NCBI GenBank assembly: GCA_030220185.1
Contig: JASPKZ010009677.1
Coordinates: forward strand, 1-64,000
Length of the DNA: 64,000 nucleotides
Source of the DNA: Diploptera punctata
Lineage: Eukaryota > Arthropoda > Insecta > Blattodea > Blaberidae
Direction of reading: 5' to 3'
The position numbers and the translations under genes were made by a program. This document shows, one piece after another, positions 47,881 through 57,519 of this stretch (position 1 is its first letter; every line of letters begins with the position of its first letter). The notes under the pieces are model-generated. The model saw only the letters and a program-made list of their open reading frames with translations, had not been told where the DNA came from and made no database searches.

Positions 47881-48059
47881 GAACTATTTGATGTTACTCT
47901 TCTAATTCTGTGTCTTCATTTCTGAAATGGTTTTTGATGTGTTGTATTTGTGCTTTCAATTTTTGTTTACTTTTGCTTACATTTGTTGCATGTCCATTGG
48001 GTAGTGTTAAATGAGCAATAATACTGATCTGCTTCCCATAGCTAATAAAGTGTCTTCTT
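47881..48059. other. Short unassigned stretch
   Basis: Nothing recognised. Confidence 0.3.
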
Positions 48060-48960
48060 CGTCACTGTTTAGGCTTATTTACTTGCCTGTTCCAGCTCCA
48101 AATTGCTGCTGTTTTCATCTTTTCTTTGGTCTTCCCAAACTATTACTTCCTCGTGATGAATAGTTGTATGCTGCTTTTGGTATTCTATTCTCAGTCATCC
48201 TTGCTATGCATTTGTCCTATATTTTACTATTGTTGTGTTTAATTCCTTTACTTTTAGTTGTCTTATTTCTGTGTTGTGTTTTTTGTCAGTTCTTTGGTAT
48301 CCTGCTGTTGGCCTGAGGAATTTCATTTCAGCAGCTTGTATTCTGGCAGATTGTTGTGTTGTCACTGTCCATGTTTCGGATCCATAAGTAATAATAGGAA
48401 GAGCCATTGTCTTGTATAATTTCATTACATAATCTTTCCTGGCTATATTTTTCAAAGTTCTTCTTCTTCTTCATCTTCCTTCCAAGTATTAGGCCAAGGC
48501 CTGTTACGATCCTGTAGAAAATTTTCCCTCCAGCGTTTCATAGGATCAGTGATCTTCGTCCTCTTGGTATATAATTATAAACAGCTTTAAGAAAATAAAG
48601 GAAAGAAGAAATGGAAGAAAGGAAAGACTCCCTAGCCCTCGGATGCCCTAATAGCGTCAGGGTCGAAAAAACAAGAGTTAACCAAGAGAGGTTAGATAGT
48701 AAAGTTAAAAGAGTGCAAGACACAAGTAAGTGGAAGAAATGTTTTGCTCAGCTTGGGCACCTTGTGGTCGCCATCCACATATCCCCTAGATGAGGACCCC
48801 TGAGCGTAAGTTCTTTTTTAGTGTTCCTATTATATAATTAAATTTATTTAGTTTGTTATTTATATCTGTTTCCACTGTGTATGATATTTCGCAACCCAGT
48901 GAAGTTATATCTTGTCAGCTGTTCTATTGAGTATTTTAATATATTTTTGGAATGCTGGTT
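48060..48960 (-). mobile_element. LINE fragment split by a 253-bp insertion
   Basis: Minus strand 48204-48455 reads YVMKLYKTMALPIITYGSET and AEMKFLRPTAGYQRTDKKHN; the Arg-rich C-terminus follows to about 48060. The LINE continues right of the insertion at 48841-48960. Confidence 0.75.
48578..48830 (-). mobile_element. Retroposon related to the 14.4-kb element, 10-bp TSD
   Basis: TATATAATTA flanks at 48568-48577 and 48831-48840. The minus strand shares a TTTCGACCCTGA-like block and neighbouring sequence with 14640-14760. Confidence 0.6.
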
Positions 48961-49503
48961 TTTTTTAGATAACAATGTTAACTGGTTATCATCCTCTTAT
49001 CGTGTCCTCCGTTCAGAAGGTTGATTCCAAATATGCCTCCAACCATCTCTATCTTCCCATGCTTTGCTTCTTTTTAATTCTTCCCAGTCATACATATCCT
49101 CTGTCTTGTAGACTTTTTTTTCACTTGGTTAATCCATCTTTTCATGGTCGTTTTCCTTGTATCTTGAGATTTAACAGTCTTTGTGATAGTCTTTCCTTTT
49201 CTATTCTTTTTAAATGTCCAAACCATTTTAGTCTACTTTTTTCTTTGTCTGTTGTTAATTTTTCTACATTTAATGTTTCCCTGATTTTGTCGTTCCTTAT
49301 TCTATCTCTCCTTATTTTATGTACCATTCCACGTTTGAATTTCATTTCTGTAGCTTGGATTCTGCTCAAGTCCTTCTTTGTACATGTCCAAGTCTCAGCT
49401 GCATGTGTTAGAACTGGTTTGAAATAAGTTTTATACATTGCCATTTTACTCTTGGTGGGTATATACATTTATTCCAGATTAATTGTTTAGTTAGATTATA
49501 GGC

Positions 49504-49632
49504 AATAAATATTTAATTTTAGGAAGTTATATTTTGAGGTTATTTTAATTATATTATTTTTAGTCTGGACATCTTACCTCAATAACAAATCAATTGAAGT
49601 AAGATGTCCAGACTAAAAATAGTATAATTATT
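49504..49632. mobile_element. Small foldback (O) inside the LINE, 8-bp TSD
   Basis: TTATAGGC at 49496-49503 and 49633-49640. The left tail TTAGGAAGTTATATTTTGAGG is the inverted terminal block; the arms ATTTTTAGTCTGGACATCTTAC and complement form the hairpin. Removal rejoins the LINE frame. Confidence 0.78.
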
Positions 49633-49837
49633 TTATAGGCTTTAAACTTTTCTCTATTCTTTTAGTGATTTCAATCTGTATTTTCCCATTTGCATTTACT
49701 ACCGTTTCTAAATATGTAAATTTTTCCACTTTTTGTAGGTTTATACCAGATAACTTAATATTCCAATCATCGTTCTGGTTTCTACATATTTTCATGACTG
49801 CCATTTTCTCGATATTTATTTTTAAACCATCCATCCA

Positions 49838-49990
49838 TAGTAATTCTGCCCGAAGGCAGGTCCTTCACTGCAATCATAGCATTTTCATGCTATGCTTGCA
49901 GCTTTACGTGGGAATTGTAGGTGTGGTAGCTTCCCGTTATTCTTCTGAAACTGTTTTCCAATGTTCAAGTCTATGTTCTATGGTATTTTT
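49838..49990 (-). mobile_element. SINE family 2, 5'-truncated copy
   Basis: CCATCCATAGTAATTCTGCC and the following body match 62853-62960; the tRNA head is missing. Confidence 0.7.
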
Positions 49991-50010
49991 TAATTTCCCC
50001 ATATCATTAA

Positions 50011-50295
50011 TGCCATAGCGTAGTGGTTAAGGCACTGCGTTAAAAGCCGGAAGGTCGAGGTTTGAAGTCCCGGTGGGGTCAGGATTTTTAAACTGACCCA
50101 AACCTTCTGGCGGCACTATGGCCCTGGGTCGACTCAGCCTCTAATGGAAACGAGTACCAGATGCTTGTTCTGGGGATAAAGATGGCCATCACACAAGGCT
50201 GACAACCCGGCTGACATCAAGTCCTGATTGTCCAGAAAAAGTGGGAGCCTTAACCTCCTACTATCCCAAGGGCCTCCTGTGGCCTGTAGTGGGAT
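50011..50295 (+). mobile_element. SINE family 3, second copy
   Basis: Head GCCATAGCGTAGTGGTTAAG with B-box near GGTCGAGGTTTGAAGTCC; the body matches 18780-19072 reversed. Confidence 0.88.
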
Positions 50296-50434
50296 TTACT
50301 TTACTTTTACTTTACATTACATTGTCTGCGAAGATGAAGGTTTTTCATATCTGGTTGTTTGCCTTCCTCTACAGCTTTATTTGTAATTTCATTCATTATG
50401 GCGTTGAACAAAATAGTCAATAACACATTCCCTA

Positions 50435-51442
50435 TTAGTCAATACATGTTGAATTAAATGCCAAGAAAATTCTGTTTTCATCCCAATACAATGGTATAAA
50501 GGATAATAAAACCGTCTTTGTTAGATTTACCGTCACAGGTCACATGGCCTAAAATGGCTTACTGCAGTTTTCACATTTACTGTATGTGCTTTACTGGTTA
50601 TAAATTAGGTAAAAATTAATTATTTTGTTGCATGTATAACATATTTTTGGACACACTTTCTTCTTTAATAAAACACTAAAGCTCGAATCTATGAACGCAT
50701 TAGACCGTAAAAGTCGTTCTCTGCCTGTACTTTGCTGAGAAAGTTGCATCCAAATATGTTTTTGCGTACTCAAAAATCTGTTCATGCGATAATAATTGTT
50801 GAAATTCCTAAGCTACCTGGCGAGGTGACTTGGCAGAGAAACGAATCGTGAGCAACCCGATGGAAACCGATGGTAACCAATGTAGTTTGAAACCTTGCCG
50901 CATACCTTGCTGCTTCATCCAAGATGTCGGACCTTGAAGACTTCGATCATGTTTTCGGTATATGCGGAGAAGAGGAATTTGATAGAGTCTACCAAAGAAT
51001 CCAACTGGAAGAACAGGAGAATCAGCGTAATATTGCGTGATGCAGATGTTGTTGTATATGGTATTATTTGCGGGACACAAGCGTAAATGCGTTCCTCTAG
51101 CAGACGAAAATAATGGAAGTGGTTTTATTGCTGAGAATTCTGGGTAATTTTCTTGCCAGTATTACAAAAACGACTTTCATGCATGGCCAGTTAGTGGATC
51201 GCTAATTCGATCTCTGCACTTGCTCACGGAAAGTCAGCTCACTGGTGATTGGAAGTACTTTGAGTAGAGACTAATGTATTTGCATGCGGCCCTAAAATTC
51301 AACTGTGTCTTCTGAATGTTAGTCAATGCAGGTTGAATTAAAAGCCAAGGAAATTCTGTTTTCATCCCAATACAGTAGTATGAAGGGTAATAACAAGACC
51401 ATCTTTGTTAGGTTTACTGTCATGGGTCATATGGCCTAAAAT
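50435..51442 (+). repeat. Pair of about 120-bp direct repeats around 760 bp
   Basis: 50435-50555 and 51319-51442 match in the same orientation (AAATTCTGTTTTCATCCCAA, ATATGGCCTAAAAT). The interior encodes an unrecognised open segment beginning MSDLEDFDHVFGICGEEEFD at about 50923. The structure could be a short LTR-like (TRIM) element or a chance pair of one repeat family. Confidence 0.5.
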
Positions 51443-51639
51443 AGATATGTTCATGATGATGATGATTTTAACACTTTAAACCTGGCTGTAGTACTGGTAC
51501 TATAGGCATGTAAATGACCAATCTCCGGCCATAGCTAGTATTAGTACTATGAATGCAATGTGATTTTCCACGTTCTGTTTGAAAGAAAATAAGCTGTATT
51601 ATTGACTTTTTGTTGTACCATGTGCAAGGGCAAACCTTC

Positions 51640-52370
51640 TAGTATTAGTATATTTCACCACATGTCACTAAGATTCGGGATCATCACCAGCACAAGAACC
51701 CTGGGTGAATCAAGGTTTCCTTCAGAATTTTTCTCCAGACTTCTCTATCTTTGGGAACTGTCCACCAATTCTTCAGTTTTTAAAGATTTGACATCCTGTT
51801 GTACTCCATCCATCCATCTCAAATTCGGTCTTACATCTCTCCTTCTGGCATACTATCTATAATTCTTCTACTTCATTTTTGTGTCCTGCCCATCTCAGTC
51901 TGTTTACTTTAATATCTGTAATGATATCCGATGATTTATACAACTCATACAATTTCCTGTTATATCTCATTTGCCACTCTTCATTTTCCTTAATAGGTCC
52001 ATATATTGTTCTGAGTATCTTTCTTTCAAAAACAGTCAATTGAGATTTGTCATGTTTAGTCAGAACCCAAGTTACACTCCTGTAAGTTAGCATTGGTTTA
52101 ATTAGTGTTTTATACAATCTGGTTTTTGTTCTGCATGTCAAATATTTTGATTTCAAATGCTTTATTATTGCAAAATAACATTTATTAGCATTTTGTATTC
52201 TTTTATTTATTTTTTCTTGAATATTATTTTGTTCATATATTAAAACTCCAAGGTGTATGAAATTATTTTCTTTCTCAAATGTATTATTCTGAAACTTAAT
52301 ATGTTGTTCAGATTTTCTGTATTTACTATTTTCATTGGTGATCATATATTTGTTTTTTTCTCTTCATTTA
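51640..52370 (-). mobile_element. LINE C-terminal fragment
   Basis: A 162-codon minus-strand frame (51857-52345): NFIHLGVLIYEQNN, TRLYKTLIKPMLTYRSVTWV, FERKILRTIYGPIKENEEWQ, KVNRLRWAGH. The LINE 3' end follows to about 51640. 5'-truncated. Confidence 0.88.
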
Positions 52371-52807
52371 CGTTTAGTCCCATTTTTTGGGCTTAGTTTT
52401 ATAATGCTAAGAATGTATTTAAATGTATAATGGTTTGAAGTGTTACGTATATGTGTTGAACAGAGAAAACTGCTTTTCTGCTACAATTAACTAATCCTTT
52501 GTTCAGTTTACAATAACATGTATGCCATAAATGTGTTTTGGACAGTAGTAAATTTTTAGTGACATTTCCAGTATTCAAACTTTTAGTACTAGACTAAATT
52601 TATTTGTAATCCTGCCAGTACAGAAGATATTCTCATATAATGTTGTATTTAAATTATTCTAAATTTTTATTATTAAATTAAGAAGTGATTTTTTGATCCG
52701 AAAAATACATTAATGAATATCGGATAGATATGAAGTTTTTATCCAAAATACAATAATCCTTTACACAATTGAAGATATAATCCTAATTTGTTTTAACTGT
52801 TTTTAAG
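52371..52807. other. LIG1 intron 6, distal part
   Basis: AT-rich, no recognised repeat; ends in the exon 7 acceptor TGTTTTTAAG. Confidence 0.3.
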
Positions 52808-52999
52808 CTCCTCGCAAGAGAAATGTAGAAGATACTCAATCCAAGACATCTACGAAAGCCAGTAACCTGCAGATAAATCCTCAGGAACGCAAGATTTCCC
52901 TGAAACAAGATTGGATCAAGAGATATTGGGATAGATTATGCTTCCACCAAGTCTAAATATTCATCCAATTGAAGATGCATTCTGGAAACAAGGAGAGAA
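52808..52999 (+). CDS. Lig1: LIG1 coding exon 7, with two +1 frame breaks
   Basis: Acceptor TTTTTAAG, donor GTATGT. Entry in phase 1 continues SFF with APRKRNVEDTQSKTSTK. The frame then shifts between about 52905 and 52925 and again at about 52960. After the second shift the conserved HPIEDAFWKQGE, the start of the LIG1 DNA-binding domain, is read. Each shift needs one extra base, both in TT pairs (GATTGGA, TATTCAT). Without them the exon is 190 bp and exon 8 is in phase. Either the allele is broken or the assembly has two errors; intact neighbours favour the latter. Confidence 0.82.
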
Positions 53000-53222
53000 G
53001 TATGTTAAATTTATAAATTTAAATTTTGTTTGTGTGTATGATTCTAACCCACTGTACTTTCAGATTTTGGATTATGTGTTCAGCAAATTTATTGTTTATT
53101 TTAGATTTTTATGCTCCTTTAGCATACAACAATACTTAGGATAATCTACAGAAAGAACAACTACACAGGGTAGAAGTAATATAAGTGCACAGATTTTAAA
53201 TATAAATTCCAGGGGTATGTAC

Positions 53223-54112
53223 GAGGGTGGATCAAATATAAACCGGAATTTGTATCTGGAGGCTCTGGTAGCGAACTGCAAAGGTTGCAGTTTGGAGGGG
53301 AAGTTGGTGGGGGTGTCTGGAGTAGGGATCTTGATGTGTCGCACTCCGAAGAGCGGCCACTTGCTTCAGTATGCCATGAGCGAGCAAGAGGTACACATGT
53401 CTGTTGCGCAACGCATTATTATTAAGTTTTTTGTGAAAGAAGGCACTAAACGTTCTGAAATTTTGAGAAGGCTCCATGCGCAGTTCGGGGAAGCAACCCC
53501 TTCGAAGACACAGGTGTATGATTGGTGCAAAAAAATTGTAGTGGGCCGGGATTCATTGGAAAATGTGCCCCACCAAAGACGGCAACGAATAAACATCACT
53601 GCAGACAACATTCGTGCTATACGGGACCTTATTGAGGAGGATCGGCGCATAACAATTTCTGAAATTGCTTCACACGTTTGAATAAGCTTCGGAAGTGTTC
53701 AAGCCATCAGTGATGAACTCAAATTCCGAAAATTGTCTGCCAGGTGTCCTTGGCTCCTCAGCCAGGAACAAAAAAATTTGACAAAAAACTGACGAAAATG
53801 CATTGGACACCTCTGGAACGTCCTCCTTACAGTCCAGATTTGTCACCCTGTGACTACCATTTGTTTGGGCCACTGAAAGAAGACCTGGGAGGAAGGCAGC
53901 TTGGTGACAATGCAGCGGTAGAGGAGTTCGTGCGCAACTGGCTGACTACACATCATCCCTCATTCTTCAAGGACGGCATCAAAAAGTTGCCAACTCAATG
54001 GTAAAAGTGTGTTGGAAATGCAGGAGACTAAAAATGAGATGGTGGTTTTGTATTTTTTGTTAATTCAATAAAATTGTAAACAATAATTCCGGTTTATATT
54101 TGATTCACCCTC
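53223..54112 (+). mobile_element. Mariner element with internal deletion
   Basis: TIRs CGAGGGTGGATCAAATATAAACC (left) and the inverted near-copy at 54084-54112, flanked by TA. The plus strand encodes the N-terminal helix-turn-helix part (VAQRIIIKFFVKEGTKRSEI, YDWCKK, RITISEIASHV), a stop by substitution (GGA to TGA at about 53680), then jumps to the C-terminus RPPYSPDLSPCDYHLFGPLK and FFKDGIKKLP. The middle catalytic aspartates are deleted; about 890 bp against roughly 1.3 kb for complete mariners. Confidence 0.9.
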
Positions 54113-54169
54113 ATATAATCAAATATCTTGGGTCAGAAATATATGGTTTTTGATAAAAAAATTCTAATG

Positions 54170-54640
54170 GAAAGTAACACTATGAGGCAAATTGTCAATA
54201 TCATGTAATCGAATCAGAAATTTGTACACCTCACCTCATAAAAATATGTATTTCTCAACTGACTAGTTTCAAAAGCAATCACTTCCATCTTCAGCTATAC
54301 TCTTGACTTATATTTGAAGAGAAAAATTATACGTTCAGACTGGGGTTTGACTGTTTGTATCATTACACTTAGCTTACCTCCTGATACTTGGTGCGAATTG
54401 AATGAACTTTGAGATCAAATCTTGCTTACCAGAACTTTAAAATTTATTCTTCTGAAAGTAAATATATCCCCAAACTGTTAATTCCATAGGTTTTTCTAAA
54501 AGTTTTAATAGTTTAGTTTCCTTTCCAATTATGTGATTCTATATCAAACTATGAACTGCACTTGGTGATTTTTTAATTTCACCATTTTTAATATTTCTAA
54601 AGTGTTCTTTAGTATGAGCATCCATGTATATATATTTTTT
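54170..54640 (-). mobile_element. PLE fragment (L) with GIY-YIG C-terminus
   Basis: Left tail GGAAAGTAACACTATGAGG. The minus strand carries degraded LTVWEK-type sequence (about 54470) and, farther right, the EHFRNIK region (about 54600). A hammerhead-like core is at about 54262-54295: CTGAAGA, T, GGAAG/CTTTT stem, GAAA, palindrome ACTAGT, C. Confidence 0.78.
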
Positions 54641-54651
54641 TCCCCTGTGTA

Positions 54652-54925
54652 TACGAGGTGGTTCCCAGAAGTTCCTGGAATAAATCAATACATAAAGTTA
54701 CACCACATGTGGATATTTTATTTACCACTCCCATCTTCAAAGTAGTACCCTTGGGAGTGTTTTACACCACTCCCAGCAGTTTTCCCATTCACTTAAAACA
54801 CCCTTTAATTTTTTTGTAAGGTTATTTAGTACCTCTTGTGATTCTGCTTGAATGTCCTCAGCTTTATCAAATCTTTGGCCCTTTAAGTTGATCTCAATTC
54901 TGGAGAATAAGAAAAAAATCACATT
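54652..54925 (-). mobile_element. C-terminal remnant of another mariner family
   Basis: Minus strand: FFLFSRIEINLKGQRFD, AEDIQAESQEVLNNLT, VLSEWENCWEWC, as in mariner transposase ends; a TIR-like GAGGTGGTTCCCAGAAGTTC follows at 54654. The rest is lost. Confidence 0.75.
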
Positions 54926-55567
54926 GTGTGAACATGACTGATGACAACTGTCATTTATATTTTTCAGTAATACATTTCAGAAACATTGATGATGTTTTAA
55001 ATTGCTTAATGATCCAATAAGTTTACAGTCTTACTAATAAAAATCTCTTATACAGGCTTTCATCAGTTGTTTAATTATACAATATATAAGCCTTATGTAG
55101 ATCACGTATAATTTCCTTACTAATAAACGTTGTGCCGGAGCTATATAACAAAACAACGGTTATACACAATACGTCACATATTCGTCATCAAAATGACGTC
55201 AGAACAATATTACGCGCAGTTTGTAACAGAAATAAAATATCAACAACTAGTGATTAATTGTGTAAGAAATGAATATGGATAAGAATTACTAAGATTCCCT
55301 AATTGAGGAGATACGGAAAAAATAAGTGTGTTTTAATTTATATACATTTCCCTTTACGCTGTGTCAAATATATTGTAGAATTGGTAAACAGATAATGTGC
55401 TGCCATCTAACGTTAAGAATTTCGAACAATTCTTGGAAACCAATATAGTTTTCCCATTACTTATGAATTATATGCAGTGTTTTAAGATGCATTAGAAAAT
55501 GTTCAATATAGTAGGAAATGTTACCGACAACAGAATAACGTTTTAAGCGAAAAAAAAAAGCATTATA
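54926..55567. other. Unassigned AT-rich stretch
   Basis: No supported feature. Confidence 0.3.
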
Positions 55568-55642
55568 GTTTGATCGGGAATCGAACCTACGACCTCACGG
55601 ACCATAGTCAGAAGCTCTAACCACAAGACTATCAAGCTAACA
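55568..55642 (-). mobile_element. tRNA-like SINE head
   Basis: Minus strand: A-box TAGTCTTGTGGTTAGAGC and B-box GGTTCGATTCCCG about 35 bp apart. Acceptor arms do not pair well, so a SINE head is preferred to a functional tRNA gene. Confidence 0.5.
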
Positions 55643-56179
55643 CACAGCTTGTTGCAATAATAGTACCTCTATAATTAAATACATTTTTATATCGATGTGT
55701 GTGTAATGTATTAAAGATGCAAGAAAGTTTTCTTAAAATAATATTATGAAGCATTTAAACTACATTCAGGTTAAATCTTGTCTACAGTAATTATTGTAGA
55801 ACATATTCTTTTGTGAATCAATGTAAAATTTTAAATATTGTTAGGCCTAATTGAGAATGAGTGTAACAAAAGGCATTTTATGATGCCTTTATTTTCCTAC
55901 CCAGAGCTTTACTAATATTATTTAGGTCCTGTGCATCCATCAAACAGTCATTAAAGTGTTGCATTTTGGGTTAAATTTAAGGAAACTTTCATCAATATCA
56001 TAAGAAAACAATGAAGTCCAACATTTTGTCTAGTTACACAATCCTTAAACAAGGCTGGAGGTATGTATAACGATTCCCATGTAAAATTGTACACCTCTCA
56101 TACACTGAACAGCTAATACAGTGTTTATTAGTAAGAATTTTCAACTGAGATGTGTATAAACCTTGTATAAAAGTTATAT

Positions 56180-56430
56180 ATGGATTATTAGTAAGAGAGT
56201 TAATATAGAGTTTAAAGCTAATGAACAAATCCCACTTCTTGATCTTTATATAATCAAGAATGAACATGAACAAAAAATTGAATTTAGTATCTACAGAACA
56301 GATACATAGATAATTACATAAAATCTTCAGGTTTCAATCATGTAGCACGTGATCATGCTATATTGAAACAGTTCAATATACAGAATAACAAACATCCCAT
56401 TAAGTGAAGAGAATTTTAAGGCAGAATAGA
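56180..56430 (+). mobile_element. PLE reverse-transcriptase relic
   Basis: Plus strand reads VNIEFKANEQIPLLDLYII, then EFSIYRTDT and, after stops, YIKSSGFNHVARDHA. The IPxLD...xYRxxT order is the PLE/RT thumb-proximal signature. It is the only PLE RT sequence seen in the window. Confidence 0.6.
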
Positions 56431-57001
56431 TACATTTTACACATAACCAAACTAAATGGAATGTTGTGTGAGAACTGATGTGTAGCCTACTTTTCGAAGA
56501 ACGATGCCAGCGCTAAAGGGGCACAGATCTGTTGGTCCTAGTATAAATTACTGCAGTAAATTGGTATATACAATAATATGCATTATGTAGACCTACACAT
56601 TAATACTGTGCTGCACCATTCAGATTTTATAGTATTATTGAACTGAAATAAAGAAAAATGTTCACTAATTTACACATGTACTGTACTTTTCTTTCTTCCA
56701 TACTATTGCATATTGTTCTGTACTAGATTCTTATTTATTTTTCTGTATAGTAGACATTTTTATTTTCCCGTAGGTGTCCGTTATTCAGAAGTTTGACTGT
56801 ATATCAATCTCAATTTAGATGATTTGGCCACATAAATAGAATAATTAAACAAATATGGGAAGCACGAATAGGTGGACTATATAAATGTGGACCCAAAGGA
56901 AAAATGTGAGATGATAGTAATGTACAGAATGTCCAAACTTTATTTGTAAAACAAAAGTTTTTTGATAACTAATTGATTAAAGAAGCTACTTACTATTAAA
57001 T

Positions 57002-57258
57002 TAAAAGATTCTTACCTCTCCTCACATTATTCTGTTAAGTAGATCGCGATTTCAGGCCTATAGCAGGCCCATCTTCAGTACACTGTTGTTGACCGGTGTT
57101 ATGACATAACACCGGTCAACAACAGTGTACTGAAGATGGGCCTGCTATAGGCCTGAAATCGCGATCTACTTAACAGAATAATGTGAGGAGAGGTAAGAAT
57201 CTTTTAATTTAATATTGAATTGAACCTCACAGTGATAATTCCTATATAAAAAAAGGTT
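57002..57258. mobile_element. PLE-type foldback (M), essentially perfect palindrome, 19-bp TSD
   Basis: AAGCTACTTACTATTAAAT flanks at 56983-57001 and 57259-57277. The arms (about 57002-57104 and 57108-57210) are reverse complements with a 3-nt centre GAC. The asymmetric right tail is AACCTCACAGTGATAATTCC. Each arm carries a hammerhead-like core: CTGAAGA at 57130-57136, stem GGGCCT/AGGCCT, GAAA at 57155-57158, palindrome ATCGCGAT, then C. Confidence 0.92.
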
Positions 57259-57519
57259 AAGCTACTTACTATTAAATAATATTGTGAAAAGAAAAATAAT
57301 TAGGAATAATTGTTATTTACAATATTATCTCTCTTTTACATTTTTCAAAGAATCTGAATTTTAATTCATTTTACATCATAAATGTTGAATTATTTTTAAA
57401 ATTTTAGGTATTGGAATCATGTAAGCCAGTTTTATGCTATTGTGCTTATTTAATTTTAAACCAGTTATAACTTTTTATGTAATGAATTGGAAAATCTGTT
57501 TACTTTTCACCTGATCAAA

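Larger units (their letters stand above)
49005..50430 (-). mobile_element. LINE reverse transcriptase fragment broken by three later insertions
   Basis: In minus-strand order: an ILFNAIMNEITNKAV block (about 50400-50340), then DGLKINIEKMAVMKI and KFTYLETVVNANG (49834-49628), then KSKMAMYKTYFKPVLTHAAETWT and FKRGMVHKIRRDRIRN (49470-49142). Interruptions are SINE-3 (50011-50295), a SINE-2 piece (49838-49990) and foldback O. Confidence 0.8.
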
